Below, piece after piece: positions 26,573 through 36,900 of a DNA stretch of 64,000 nt. The stretch's first letter is position 1. Every line of letters begins with the position of its first letter. The notes beneath the pieces were generated by a model. That model saw nothing but the letters and a program-made list of their open reading frames with translations, searched no databases and was not told where the DNA came from. Source of the stretch: Spirosoma sp. KCTC 42546 (GTDB lineage: Bacteria; Bacteroidota; Bacteroidia; Cytophagales; Spirosomataceae); NCBI RefSeq assembly GCF_006965485.1, contig NZ_CP041360.1, positions 558,001-622,000 on the forward strand, in the 5' to 3' direction. The position numbers and the translations under genes were made by a program.

Positions 26573-28607
26573 TCTCGCCGTTGCTGGAAAAACGGTTAAT
26601 CCGGGTGCTCGGGTGCTGATTGTGGAGGACGAACTGCTGATTGCCGACAACCTGGAAGATATACTCCTGGACGCTGGCTATACAGTCGTTGGGATTGCCG
26701 TCAGCGTGCAGGAAGCTCAGGACCTTCTTGCTGACCATCAACCAGATTTGGTGCTGCTGGACATTTACCTGAAGGGGGGCGAAACGAGCTTAGACTTTGC
26801 CCGAACGTTGCGGGCCCAGCACATTCCGTTTATCTACATTTCGGCTAATGCGAATGATGGTGTTCTGCACGAAATAAAAGCAACGCAGCCCTACGGGTAT
26901 ATTGTAAAACCGTTTCGTTCGAAAGATATTCTTTACACGCTGGAAATTGCCTTTTATCGCCACGCCCATAGTTTGGAGCAGAAACTTCGGGAGGAAAAAA
27001 TGCTTCAGATTTCGTTGACGAATGCGCTGTCGGAAGTCAATGATTGGGTGCAAAAACTGCTAAACGTAGCAACCTGTCTGCAGCCCTTTATTCCGTTCGA
27101 TTTAATTACGCTCAGCCTTGACGAAGGAAAGACCACCCGATCCTGTAGTTTCTTCAGAATCGGACTAAACGAGTACCAGACCATTCATTCAGTTGATTTT
27201 CTACGAATGACTGGGTTAACGGCGCAGAAATACGATCAGTTACGGGCCGAACTCCCCCCTCTGGACGGCATTAGCCTGCTTACCGGAAACGAGTATGCGG
27301 AGTCTTGCCAACGCTTCCGTTTAACACAGATCATTGCGAAAACCTTTTCATTACAAGCTAACCTACTAGCAACTCTATCCACTACGCAGGGAAGCCTCTT
27401 TACGGTTTCCTTTTATAGCCGCCAACCGGATGCCTATCTACCTGACCATGTATCGCTACTGGAGCGGTTGCAGCAATCGGTTAGACTCACCCTGGAGCGT
27501 TTGCTGGCTTTTGATGAGATTGCCCGTCTGAATGAGCAATTAGGCAGAGAAAATAAGTATTTACAGGAAGAAGTAAAGACAACGGCCAGCTTTAATGAGA
27601 TTGTAGGTACAAGCCCCAAACTCCATCATGTGTTCAAACAGGTCGAGAAGGTTGCCCCTACCGACGCTACTGTGCTCCTAATGGGTGAAAGCGGTACGGG
27701 AAAAGAGTTGTTTGCCCGCGCTATTCATACGTTATCGTCCCGGAAAGATAAGTTGCTGGTGAAAGTAAATTGCGCTACCCTACCCATGAACTTGATTGAA
27801 TCTGAGTTATTTGGGCACGAAAAAGGGGCATTTACCGGAGCAGCCGAACGGCGGATAGGGAAGTTTGAACTGGCGCATCAGGGCACCATTTTTCTGGATG
27901 AAATCGGTGAAATGCCCCTGGACTTGCAGGCGAAGCTCCTGCGTGTGTTACAGGAAAAAGAATTTGAACGCCTGGGAGGAAAAGGAACCATTCAAACCGA
28001 TGTACGGGTGATTGCCGCTACAAACCGGCATTTAGAAAAGGAAGTGGCCGAGGGCCGTTTCCGCCTGGACTTGTATTATCGATTGAGTGTGTTTCCAATC
28101 CTGTTACCGGCCCTTCGGGAAAGGCCAGAGGATATTCCTTTATTGGCTCATTTCTTTGCGCAGAAGTATAGCCAGAAAATGGGGAAATCAAGTCCAGGAA
28201 TTAGTTCAACAACTTTAGCAGAACTCCTTAGCTACGCCTGGCCAGGCAATATTCGAGAATTGGAGAATATTATTGAGCAGGCAGTCATCATCAGCGATGG
28301 CCTGGGACCGCTCACACTCGGCCGATCATTGGCTAACAACTGGATTATAAATAATCCCAGTTCCAGCCACCCCTCAATCAACGATCCTGTTAATAAGTCA
28401 AATCAGGTGCCAACACCTATAACAGAACCAAAGACATTATCGGATGTAAAGTCAAGGCATGAGCAAACTGAACGCGATTATATTCTATCGGTACTTATAC
28501 AAACGAATGGCAAAATTCGGGGTAAAGGTGGGGCTGCTGAACTACTGGGTTTGAAACCGACTACTTTAGAATACCGTATGGAGAAATTAGGTATTAAAAG
28601 TAAATAA
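26556..28607 (+). CDS. Sigma-54-dependent response regulator (REC-GAF-like-AAA-Fis)
   Basis: 683 residues. Receiver domain about 18-135 with phospho-acceptor in [11 protein letters not shown] and Lys in IVKPFRSKD; a GAF-like middle domain about 150-340; AAA+ domain about 355-590 with Walker A GESGTGKE, the sigma-54 contact loop [15 protein letters not shown], Walker B IFLDEIGE and arginine-finger region LYYRLSVFP; Fis-type helix-turn-helix at the C-terminus ([21 protein letters not shown]). It activates sigma-54 promoters when phosphorylated by the coupled kinase. Targets are unknown; the divergent hydrolase cluster is a candidate. Confidence 0.93.
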   Translation: MPTSANLAVAGKTVNPGARVLIVEDELLIADNLEDILLDAGYTVVGIAVSVQEAQDLLADHQPDLVLLDIYLKGGETSLDFARTLRAQHIPFIYISANANDGVLHEIKATQPYGYIVKPFRSKDILYTLEIAFYRHAHSLEQKLREEKMLQISLTNALSEVNDWVQKLLNVATCLQPFIPFDLITLSLDEGKTTRSCSFFRIGLNEYQTIHSVDFLRMTGLTAQKYDQLRAELPPLDGISLLTGNEYAESCQRFRLTQIIAKTFSLQANLLATLSTTQGSLFTVSFYSRQPDAYLPDHVSLLERLQQSVRLTLERLLAFDEIARLNEQLGRENKYLQEEVKTTASFNEIVGTSPKLHHVFKQVEKVAPTDATVLLMGESGTGKELFARAIHTLSSRKDKLLVKVNCATLPMNLIESELFGHEKGAFTGAAERRIGKFELAHQGTIFLDEIGEMPLDLQAKLLRVLQEKEFERLGGKGTIQTDVRVIAATNRHLEKEVAEGRFRLDLYYRLSVFPILLPALRERPEDIPLLAHFFAQKYSQKMGKSSPGISSTTLAELLSYAWPGNIRELENIIEQAVIISDGLGPLTLGRSLANNWIINNPSSSHPSINDPVNKSNQVPTPITEPKTLSDVKSRHEQTERDYILSVLIQTNGKIRGKGGAAELLGLKPTTLEYRMEKLGIKSK

Positions 28608-29003
28608 ATCTTGTCCTGCCTTTATTCGGAGGTTTTTGTGAACGACTCTTAATTGCTTGAAAATCAATTTGTAAATTTTACTAATAGGTGATTAAGTGTT
28701 CAGGGAATGGCAATTAGTGCGTATTTATTGGATGATTATGGTTACTCGTTAAGCACCAAAAGCAATATTAAATCCTCCTCTTCAAGGTTCGTAAAACTAG
28801 CTAGCTGGCCCGAACTCCAATAAGATAGCTGACAGCATCAGCAATTCGTCGAATTGTCAACCATCCATACTCGTGTGCTTTTTCATGTTGTTTTGAGTTG
28901 TTGTTGTTGAGGAAATTAACTTATTAACGTTTCCCTATTCAGGATGGTCATTGGCTGCTAATAATTTCGTAAAAAGTAAGCCAGTTGGAAATGATGTAAC
29001 TGA
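28608..29003. other. Intergenic, no gene seen
   Basis: 396 bp, A+T rich. Contains a short palindrome CAATTCGTCGAATTG at 28842-28856. No terminator with a T-run is evident after the regulator gene. Confidence 0.4.
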
Positions 29004-29405
29004 TTATCGTCTAGTTGTTAAAACGACTTGCCCTGCCGGATACTGTGCCTCAGCATTATCTTCAGCCGTAATGAATACTGCTTTTGGTTCATTAATAACA
29101 CTTGTCGTTAGGGATGCTTTTAGTGATTTACCACTGGGCATTATTTGCCCTAATTTTTTGGCTGAATTCTCAGTTGATTCCGCCCAGACCAGATAGGTGT
29201 TTTTAGATGGGTTAAGGTTGTTGGGCTCTGCCAGATTCTGTACGTTTAGGTTGATGACATAATTCTTATTCTTGTCCTTTTTTACGTTTACCTCTCCGGT
29301 TGCTGCCGGAACAATTGCCGAGGTAACAAACGTCATTTTAGGGGTACATGAATTGAGCGCTGTGATTATAAACAGCATTGTACTAATTGCATTGATCGTT
29401 TTCAT
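29004..29405 (-). CDS. Small lipoprotein, unknown function
   Basis: 133 residues. Signal peptide with lipobox LNSC (Cys19). The mature part is a single beta-sandwich-like domain with AATGEVNVKKDKNKNYVINL, TYLVWAESTENSAKKLGQI and a C-terminal PKAVFITAEDNAEAQYPAGQ. The combination of a Val-Trp-x-Glu strand and ITAED is seen in short secreted Bacteroidota proteins related to the C-terminal domain of anti-sigma-K factors; that relation is tentative. It is separated by 116 bp from the MscS fragment upstream. Confidence 0.65.
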   Translation of the reverse strand: MKTINAISTMLFIITALNSCTPKMTFVTSAIVPAATGEVNVKKDKNKNYVINLNVQNLAEPNNLNPSKNTYLVWAESTENSAKKLGQIMPSGKSLKASLTTSVINEPKAVFITAEDNAEAQYPAGQVVLTTRR

Positions 29406-29521
29406 TTTCTTGCGTTTTATCGATCAGCTATTTAGCTGATTTCGTATGGAAGTTTATTTAAAGAAAAAAGGTGGTCACGGGATGGCCTTAAACGAATACT
29501 GCCCTTGCAGTTGTCTATTTT

Positions 29522-30025
29522 TTAACAGTTGATGTCTTCGACAGTACCTTCGAAACTATTGATCCTAATCTGATCACCAACCTTAAACGGCCGACGCCAC
29601 AGGATAAACAGACCGGCAAAGAAGTTCTGAAGAATATCTTTGAACGCAAACCCAATAGCGACCGAGGTGATCCCTAATCCAGCGATAATATCACCGGGCT
29701 TAAACGATGGAAAAAAGATGACGCAGGCGACCAGAAAACCCAGGATGGTAACCAGCGTACTCACAATGCGACTCACTAAGTCGGCAAGCATATCGTCTAT
29801 AGCATGCGTTTGGACGGCTACCTTGTTTATGACTTTCCGCAGGAGCTTACCCAGCAGCCAGAACAGGATGAAGACAAAAACGCCCACCAGCAGATAAGGA
29901 AGCCGTTCGGCTGTGCCTTTTAGGAAATCACAAACAGTATGCCAGAATAAGATCAGCCCATCGTTAAGCGTAAATGGTGGTTCATTCACGCGCGGGGGTT
30001 GTAAAAAGATCAATAAGAAAATCAT
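29522..30025 (-). CDS. MscS-family mechanosensitive channel, truncated at the C-terminus
   Basis: 167 residues. Three membrane helices; the third is the pore helix with the Gly/Ala packing pattern (GDIIAGLGITSVAIGFAFKD) followed by ILQNFFAGLFIL and the start of the cytoplasmic beta domain (RPFKVGDQIRINSFEGTVED). It then stops with INC where family members continue for another 90-120 residues through the rest of the beta domain and the alpha/beta cage. Sequence past the stop does not encode the missing part in any frame. It may be a pore-only channel or a decayed gene. Confidence 0.75.
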   Translation of the reverse strand: MIFLLIFLQPPRVNEPPFTLNDGLILFWHTVCDFLKGTAERLPYLLVGVFVFILFWLLGKLLRKVINKVAVQTHAIDDMLADLVSRIVSTLVTILGFLVACVIFFPSFKPGDIIAGLGITSVAIGFAFKDILQNFFAGLFILWRRPFKVGDQIRINSFEGTVEDINC

Positions 30026-30061
30026 AACGATGCTGTTTGATCAATCGGAAAAACCTGATAA

Positions 30062-30622
30062 TTAATTGTCGGTTGATGTAACAGGGAGAATAGGGATGGG
30101 TTTGTAGAACATTATCAGCGTGCCAAGTCGCTTATTGGTGGACATGACCGGGGCAGAGAGTTCGTACGGGTTTTTATTGTTGAAATAAATAGTCTGCTGT
30201 TGGAGCAGATAACCTGGGAAGCGATTTGCGAATAAGATGCCCTGATTTTTCTTGTTCGTAGAGAGTGTAATCATCCCTTTGGCGTCTACCAATAGCATTT
30301 CCTGTACGCCTTTGTCTTTGACCAGCGTGTTAAAATACTCGTTTATTTCCCCTGCTTTGTTTTGTAATAGGGCGTTTCGGACAGCCCAGGCAAAGGTTTT
30401 CATGCTAAACGTAAGCTGTTGCTGGTTTACAAGTAGCTGGTTGTTTTTTGCTGTTACGCGCATTGTGTTACGCTCATGCCGAAACTGGTTGGTTAATTGC
30501 CAATTCCGGAAAAGAAGATAACTAATGCCAAGCCCCAGCAAAATAATGATACCATAAAACACATGCTTTGGGTTAACCTTGGAGGTACTTGTTTTCTGTT
30601 TCGCAGGATGTTCAGCCGTCAT
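30062..30622 (-). CDS. Single-pass membrane protein with sensor-like domain
   Basis: 186 residues: cytoplasmic Lys-rich tail, one membrane helix at 24-42 (VFYGIIILLGLGISYLLF), a helical stalk and an extracytoplasmic domain containing EMLLVDAKGMITLSTNKKNQG, which resembles the core strand-turn of PAS/Cache sensor domains. No output domain is present. Its promoter region carries a four-unit 11 bp operator array (30716-30754). It may serve as a stress sensor subunit; function unproven. It is followed by the MscS gene 36 bp downstream, so the two may be one transcript. Confidence 0.65.
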   Translation of the reverse strand: MTAEHPAKQKTSTSKVNPKHVFYGIIILLGLGISYLLFRNWQLTNQFRHERNTMRVTAKNNQLLVNQQQLTFSMKTFAWAVRNALLQNKAGEINEYFNTLVKDKGVQEMLLVDAKGMITLSTNKKNQGILFANRFPGYLLQQQTIYFNNKNPYELSAPVMSTNKRLGTLIMFYKPIPILPVTSTDN

Positions 30623-30715
30623 TGTCGTAGAGGATTCGTTGAAATTTCAGTAGGGCCTTAAGCGGCCCATATAGCCATTTCATTGTAGGCTATTACGTTA
30701 ATAAACAGCGAACTA

Positions 30716-30754
30716 CTTAGGCAGACCTTAACGAGACCTTAGAATTTGATTAGA
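30716..30754 (-). promoter_or_regulatory. Operator array A: four hexamers, 11 bp apart
   Basis: On the plus strand: CTTAGG (30716), CTTAAC (30727), CTTAGA (30738), ATTAGA (30749). In gene sense (minus) these read TCTAAT, TCTAAG, GTTAAG, CCTAAG. The last unit ends 94 bp before the start of the 30062-30622 gene. Same layout as at 33800, 41764 and 45534. An 11 bp phase is typical of OmpR/PhoB-type regulators. Confidence 0.6.
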
Positions 30755-30780
30755 AGCAGCTTTGGCTAAGTCCCCGATGT

Positions 30781-32112
30781 TTATGCCCAGAGCGTTACTA
30801 ACTTCCTGTACAGGATTTGTATATTTTTCTTCTCGTAGTCGGTAGCGAGCGTTTGATTGGCGTAGGTTTTCAGTAGCTCTGCCTGTTGGCGGAGGATGGG
30901 CTTCCGATCATCGGAGCAGGTTGCCGCATAGACCAGGGCCAGCGCCCGCAGCAACCGCCGAAATACAGCGTGATTGCCTTTTGCATTAATGCGGGGCAGG
31001 TCAAATGCTAGCCGGATGTAATCCTCAAAATCCGTACTACGTACCAGTACGCGCAGGTGTTTCCCATCCGAGCGCAACCGGGCTGGGAACTCACGTCGGG
31101 CCAGTCGTTCACCAACAGCTCCGAGGTAATCGATGGCCATAATGGCAGTTGTGGTATCGTTAATACCGGGCGATAAAGCTTTCAGGGTAATATCAACTAG
31201 CTGCTGAATACCGAATGCAACGTCCTGTTCAACGTTTCGATGTCGCCCGATGCTCACATACTCCATCAGATCATCGGGCCAGTCGGCTTCTTCAGGTTCA
31301 GATCGTTCCATACCACTCCGTACACTAAAGAGTACAGAACCTTCGCCGATAAAGGCACCCATCTCTTTCTCAATTCGTAATACGACTCGGTGCCGGGTGG
31401 CCCAGCTCAGCAAACCATCTGTATTGATTTGCTGAAGATAACCCGTCTTCCTGGCTATAACCGGTCGCCAGCCCGTCTGCTCGTCGGCGTAGTCCAGAGC
31501 AGCTTTCGCCTTTTCTGGATCATCAATGGGTTCGCCAAACTGGTCGGGAAACAGCTCATTGATGGCGTTGTTTGTTTCGTGAAAAATGTGCTGGACAATT
31601 GTACCCGTCTGTAACGATTCGGCAATATGATGAATAAAGAAAATCAGGGCGGCTACACCACCCAAAGCCAGTAATAAACCCGCCAAAACCGCCGTTGATG
31701 GTACAAACTTCACCTCATCGGTACCCCGAATAGTACCCAGCACAATCAGGCAATAGGAGAATACCCCGACGAAATAACCCATAACGACCTGATTGACCCG
31801 GTCGCGCATGAAGTTACGCAGCACTCTGGGCGAATACTGGCTGCTTACCTGCGAAATGGTAGCGAGTGTCAGCGAAAAGGCCAGGGCGGCTACGGTCAGC
31901 ATGGAGCCAGCAATGGCCGATAACATGCCTCTGGCACCGTCGGCTCCCGACGCAAAGAGGAGCGGGAATTGTTTTTCGCCATGCCAACTGGTATGCGCAT
32001 CAAACCCGACCAGGCCATAGGCTAGTCCAAACGAAGCCAGAACCAGCAGACCCGGTACAAACCAGAGGGATTCCTGTAATTGTTGCCAATACTGGCGAAG
32101 GCGGGTAGGCAT
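30781..32112 (-). CDS. DUF2254 family membrane protein
   Basis: 443 residues. Four membrane helices in the first 165 residues, with the family segment SMLTVAALAFSLTLATISQVSSQYSPR and NQVVMGYFVGVF, and a long soluble C-terminal part containing DVAFGIQQLVDITLKALSPG and NDTTTAIMAIDYLG. DUF2254 proteins are predicted inner membrane proteins without known activity. The gene lies 38 bp after the fasciclin gene on the same strand and is probably co-transcribed with it. Confidence 0.88.
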   Translation of the reverse strand: MPTRLRQYWQQLQESLWFVPGLLVLASFGLAYGLVGFDAHTSWHGEKQFPLLFASGADGARGMLSAIAGSMLTVAALAFSLTLATISQVSSQYSPRVLRNFMRDRVNQVVMGYFVGVFSYCLIVLGTIRGTDEVKFVPSTAVLAGLLLALGGVAALIFFIHHIAESLQTGTIVQHIFHETNNAINELFPDQFGEPIDDPEKAKAALDYADEQTGWRPVIARKTGYLQQINTDGLLSWATRHRVVLRIEKEMGAFIGEGSVLFSVRSGMERSEPEEADWPDDLMEYVSIGRHRNVEQDVAFGIQQLVDITLKALSPGINDTTTAIMAIDYLGAVGERLARREFPARLRSDGKHLRVLVRSTDFEDYIRLAFDLPRINAKGNHAVFRRLLRALALVYAATCSDDRKPILRQQAELLKTYANQTLATDYEKKNIQILYRKLVTLWA

Positions 32113-32150
32113 ATAGGCGTGTGATGCGACAAAATTGACCTGAGCACTGG

Positions 32151-32735
32151 TTATCGGACAATGGGCCCTTTAGGCGAGTCGCGCTGGAGCACCTTGTTAA
32201 TCGAATACACTACGCCATTGGTTGCTCTTACATCGGCCTGAATCACGTCGGCTACGGTACCCCGCCCATCTTCTACGGTGATGTCATTCCCCTGTTTATG
32301 GATGGTTAATATCTGACCCGTCAGGTTGGTCAGTGTCTGGCCATCTTTCAATTGATCTGACGTTATGCGGCCCTTTACTACGTGATAAGCCAGCAGCTTG
32401 ATAAGCCGGTTTTTGCTCGAGGGCAGTAATAGTTCGGACAAGGAGGGTTCTGACAGCGCCGAAAATGCCCCATTGTTCGGCGCAAATACTGTATAAGGAC
32501 CTTTGCCTGAAGCCTGCTCAGTTAAGCCCGATGCTTTCAGTAACTGAAGCAAGGTCGTATGGTCGGGCGACTGGGTCGCACTTTGCGCCAGGCTGGTGCC
32601 GGTCTTTACGCCACTTGCCTTCAGCGTGGGATCGGACATTGTAGCGGAAGGGGACGTTTGGGCCAGCAGAGAATGTGACATGGATAATAATAGTCCTCCA
32701 GTGAGGCAAAAAAGCAGCGAATAGGGCAGTTTCAT
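32151..32735 (-). CDS. Secreted fasciclin-domain protein
   Basis: 194 residues from ATG 32735 (a second ATG two codons upstream is possible). Signal peptide ends SLLAQ. The fasciclin domain occupies about residues 55-190, with the H1 box KGPYTVFAPNNGAFSAL, the central YHVVKGRITSDQL and the H2 box TNGVVYSINKVLQ. Such proteins mediate adhesion or matrix contacts at the cell surface. A Ser/Thr-rich linker precedes the domain. It leads a two-gene unit with the DUF2254 gene. Confidence 0.9.
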   Translation of the reverse strand: MKLPYSLLFCLTGGLLLSMSHSLLAQTSPSATMSDPTLKASGVKTGTSLAQSATQSPDHTTLLQLLKASGLTEQASGKGPYTVFAPNNGAFSALSEPSLSELLLPSSKNRLIKLLAYHVVKGRITSDQLKDGQTLTNLTGQILTIHKQGNDITVEDGRGTVADVIQADVRATNGVVYSINKVLQRDSPKGPIVR

Positions 32736-32964
32736 AATCAACCGTTTTTAGTAAATAAGAAATGGGCAAACCAAACGGTCGGCTATCGATTTAACCTTGT
32801 GTAGTAATGTTTGTTTTTTAACGCCAGGCGACAACCGCCCTATTCCCAACCACTTCGTGATAATTCTATGCTAGAACACTAGTCGCCTTATTAACTCCGA
32901 CGTACCACTGCCTTTTAGAGACGTGAGCGCTTTCGATTCACTCCCATTTTTATTTTGCCGAAAA

Positions 32965-33380
32965 TCAGGGATGCCGAGGGGTAAGAACCGTTTTTACCCA
33001 GTATTCGTAGGTTACTTTAAACAACTGATCTAACTGGGCAAACGTACTTGGTTGACTAATAAAAGAATTTGCACCTAACTGATAAACGGCACGAATAGTC
33101 TGTTTTCCTCGCTACCGCTCAAAACAAGGACTGGAGTAGAACGAAAAGCGGACGTTGCTCGTAATTGTTGGAGTACTTCATATCCATTGATTCGGGGCAT
33201 ATCCAGATCCAAAAGAACCAGAATTGGTAAATTCTCTTTTGGGCTAGATAAAAGCTTAGCTAGTAATTTTTCACCGTCTTCAAAGAAGGTCACCTCACAA
33301 TCTGAATAGGCTTTTAACGCTTCTTCGATAAGAATTCTGTCATCATCATCTGCGTAAATACAGAACGGTCTATTAGTCAC
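32965..33380 (-). pseudogene. Single-domain response regulator, frameshifted
   Basis: GTG at 33378-33380. The first 95 codons encode a CheY-like receiver (acidic YADDDDR, LLDLDMPRINGYEVLQQL with phospho-acceptor, TPVLVLSGSEE). At about 33095-33105 the homologous frame changes; the continuation RAVYQLGANSFISQPSTFAQ and LFKVTYEYWVKTVL runs in another frame to TGA at 32965. Read in the original frame the protein ends early (101 residues) and lacks the Lys-containing loop region. The second part even has Gln where Lys is expected (SQPST for SKPST). Likely inactive. Confidence 0.75.
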
Positions 33381-33799
33381 ATTAATAAGAGATCAGTTGA
33401 ACATTAACTCAGAAATCCCATTAATACTATTGGCTGTAACTATTTGTTTTTATTTGGTTATATGAAGCTATTAACCTTGATTTCTTACCATGTTGATCTC
33501 CTAAACGTTCATCTAAATTAAAACTGCCTGGCTTTTCTTATTCCGGTACTGACGGACAATTTTAGCCACCAAAGCATTTATTTTGACCTGGTTGTTTCGG
33601 TACATGCATTCAAATTCACCAGATTAAACAAAAGAATAAAAACACTCGGACTCATCCGAGTGAAGTGCCAATGGTATCGCCACAACGGACTGAGACGTTG
33701 GTAGCCGTAACCTAATTCCCCTTTTCAATGAGGAATTATTTCAGTTTTCTACAGGATTACAGCTCGATAGCCCTATTATAATCGCCCATACGTAATTCC
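33381..33799. other. Intergenic, one short hairpin
   Basis: No gene. A perfect 8 bp hairpin CACTCGGA-CTCA-TCCGAGTG lies at 33643-33662. The operator array of the trehalose synthase gene begins at 33800. Confidence 0.4.
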
Positions 33800-33843
33800 T
33801 CTAAGCAGTTTCTAAGCAGATTATAAGCGCATTCTTAGTCTAA
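33800..33843 (+). promoter_or_regulatory. Operator array B upstream of trehalose synthase
   Basis: Four 11 bp units: TCTAAGCAGTT, TCTAAGCAGAT, TATAAGCGCAT, TCTTAGTCTAA. The final unit ends 123 bp before the ATG. A -7-like TAGTTCTG (one mismatch to TAnnTTTG) begins near 33863. Same unit order as arrays A, C and D, with the third hexamer always the weak one. Confidence 0.65.
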
Positions 33844-33965
33844 CGAATCAACTTGCTGCACTTTAGTTCTGCTCAACGTTTTAGCCAGAAATGCCAGTCC
33901 ATGCTGCCGGGTAAAGTTGCATAGCCTATTGGTAAGCGGCTAATAACCCTTAATTATATCTCCTT

Positions 33966-36900
33966 ATGTCAAAAACTAATCTGGACCTATCCGATAATCT
34001 CCTGTGGTATAAAGACGCCATCATTTACGAATTACACATCAAAGCCTTCCGCGACGGTAACGGCGACGGAATTGGTGATTTTCAGGGCCTGCTCGAAAAG
34101 TTAGATTACTTACAGGAGTTAGGCGTGACGGCCATTTGGCTGCTGCCGTTCTATCCATCACCCCTGCGCGACGATGGCTATGATATTGCCGATTATTACA
34201 CCATCAATAAGTCCTATGGAGATATCGAACAGTTTAAAATCCTGCTCGATGAGGCTCACCGGCGCAATCTGAAAGTCATTACGGAACTGGTCATTAATCA
34301 CTCCTCCGATCAGCATCCCTGGTTTCAACGCGCCCGAAAAGCTCCCAAAGGATCACCAGAGCGGGATTACTACGTCTGGACCGACGACCCAACCCAATAC
34401 AAAGATGTTCGGATTATTTTTCAGGATTTCGAGAAGTCGAACTGGACCTGGGATAACGAGGCTCAGCAATATTACTGGCACCGCTTTTTCCATCACCAGC
34501 CCGACCTGAACTACGACAACCCGCTGGTTCAGGATGAAGTGTTTAGGATGATCGATTACTGGTGCGAACTGGGTGTGGATGGGTTTCGGCTGGATGCCGT
34601 TCCGTATCTGTTTGAACGCGAAGGGACGAACGGCGAAAACCTGTCCGAAACGCATGCCTTTCTTAAAAAGCTTCGAAAACATGTAGACGATCATTTTCCC
34701 GGCGTGGTCTTTCTGGCCGAAGCCAATATGTGGCCCGAAGATTCGGCTTCATACTTTGGGGATGGCGACGAATGCCATATGAACTACCATTTCCCGGTCA
34801 TGCCCCGCCTGTTTATGTCGCTTCAGATGGAAGACCGGTATCCAATTACCGATATTTTCGACCAGACACCCGCCATTCCCGACAATTGCCAGTGGGCTAT
34901 TTTCCTGCGTAACCACGACGAACTGACCCTCGAAATGGTGACCGACGAGGAGCGGGATTACATGTATAAGACCTACGCGAAAGACCCGAAAGCTAAAATC
35001 AATTTGGGTATTCGGCACCGGCTGGCCCCATTACTGGGAAACAACCGGAAGAAAATAGAGCTGATGAACAGCCTGCTGTTTTCGTTGCCGGGCACACCCG
35101 TTATTTACTATGGCGACGAAATCGGGATGGGCGACAATGTCTACCTGGGCGACCGCGACGGCGTGCGAACCCCCATGCAATGGTCGCCGGATCGGAATGC
35201 GGGGTTCTCAACGGCGAATCCTCATAAACTATACCTGCCCACCATTCTCGACCCGGAGTATCATTATGAATCCGTCAATGTAGAAACCCAGCAACAGAAT
35301 ACATCGTCATTGTTCTGGTTCATGAAGCGGATGATCACACTGCGCAAAAAACACAAAGCTTTTGGCCGGGGGGACCTGAACTTTCTGACTGTCGAAAATC
35401 CCAAAGTGCTCGCCTTTACGCGAACCTATGCCGACGAAACCCTCCTGTTCGTCATTAACCTCTCGAAGTTTTCGCAGCCCGCCCAGATTGAGTTAACGGG
35501 GTTTAGTGGATACGTACCGGTTGAAGCATTCAGTCAAAATTCGTTTCCCATTGTTTCTGAAAATGAAACGTATTTTTTTACACTGGCACCACATGATTAT
35601 CAATGGTTCGTGCTGGAAAAAACCCATACGGACGTAATCCCTGCTTTCCAGTTACCGACAATTAATGTGGCGCTATGGGGGCAGATTTTGAGCAATGGCA
35701 CCCGCGAGCGACTGGAAACAAAGGTTTTACCGGATTATTTACTTCGAACAGACTGGTTTAGCGAGAAAAAGCAGACCATGCGGAGCATCTCTATTCTGAA
35801 TCATGCACCACTTCTGCTCCCGGTTGGGTCGGCCTACATACTGCTGCTAGAAGTAACGTATGAGCGGGGTTTGCCCGAAATCTTCCAGTTGATCATCGCA
35901 TTTGCCAGTGCATCGCAGGCGGCCAAACTTACCCACGATTGCCCACAGGCTATACTGGCGAATCTGGAGCTTGGCCATGAGTCGGGTATTCTTTGCGATG
36001 GGTTGTATCTGCCTGAAGTTCAGCAGGCGCTTCTTTACAAAATGACTGAAAATGCCAGGCATAAAGAAGGAAATCTGGCCTTTCAGTGTACACCGTTGCT
36101 GGCCGGTTATGTTCGGGAACACAGCGCCATAAAATCAAAATTGGCTACGTCCAGTCATCATTACGCAGCTATCATCTACGACCATTGTTTTCTGCTGAAA
36201 TTCTACCGGAAGGTAGATATGGCCATCAATCCCGATACGGAATTGACTCGTTTCCTGTCCGAAAACGCTGGTTTCTCCTATGTTCCAAAATTTGCCGGAG
36301 CCGTAGACATGTTTTCGGGCGGTGAGCCGATCCTGTTGGGGGTAATGCAGGAAGGGGGTGCCCGGCACGGAGACGGAAAAACCTACGTACTGGAACGGAT
36401 CAACAACTTTATCGAGCGCGTTCTGGCCCGCAATCAGATCCAGTTAGCGACAGCTGTTGATGTTCCCCGCGGTACCCTGAGTCAGTCCCTCGCACTCAAT
36501 GACTTACCCGTCGAAACGCAGGAGTTGATCGGCCCACGGGGCGCAGAACAGGCCCGGCTTCTAGGCACACGTATCGGGCAGATGCACCGGGCACTGGCTT
36601 CTGACAGTACGCATCCGGATTTTGCCCCGGAAGAATTCTCCCTGCATTACCAGCGGTCACTGTTTTCGGGTTTACAGTCGTTGGTTCGCGAAAGCTATCA
36701 GAGCCAGCAACGGAATCTACAACGCCTTCCCGACGATGTACGAGCAGAGGTTGAGCAGATGCTGGGTCGAAAAGACGACGTACTGAACCTGCTGAAGCGG
36801 ATTTACAGCAAAAAGCTGGACACCAGTAAAATTCGAATCCACGGCGATTTGCAGCTAGAGAAGATTCTTCTCACGGGTAAAGATATTGCCATTCAGGATT

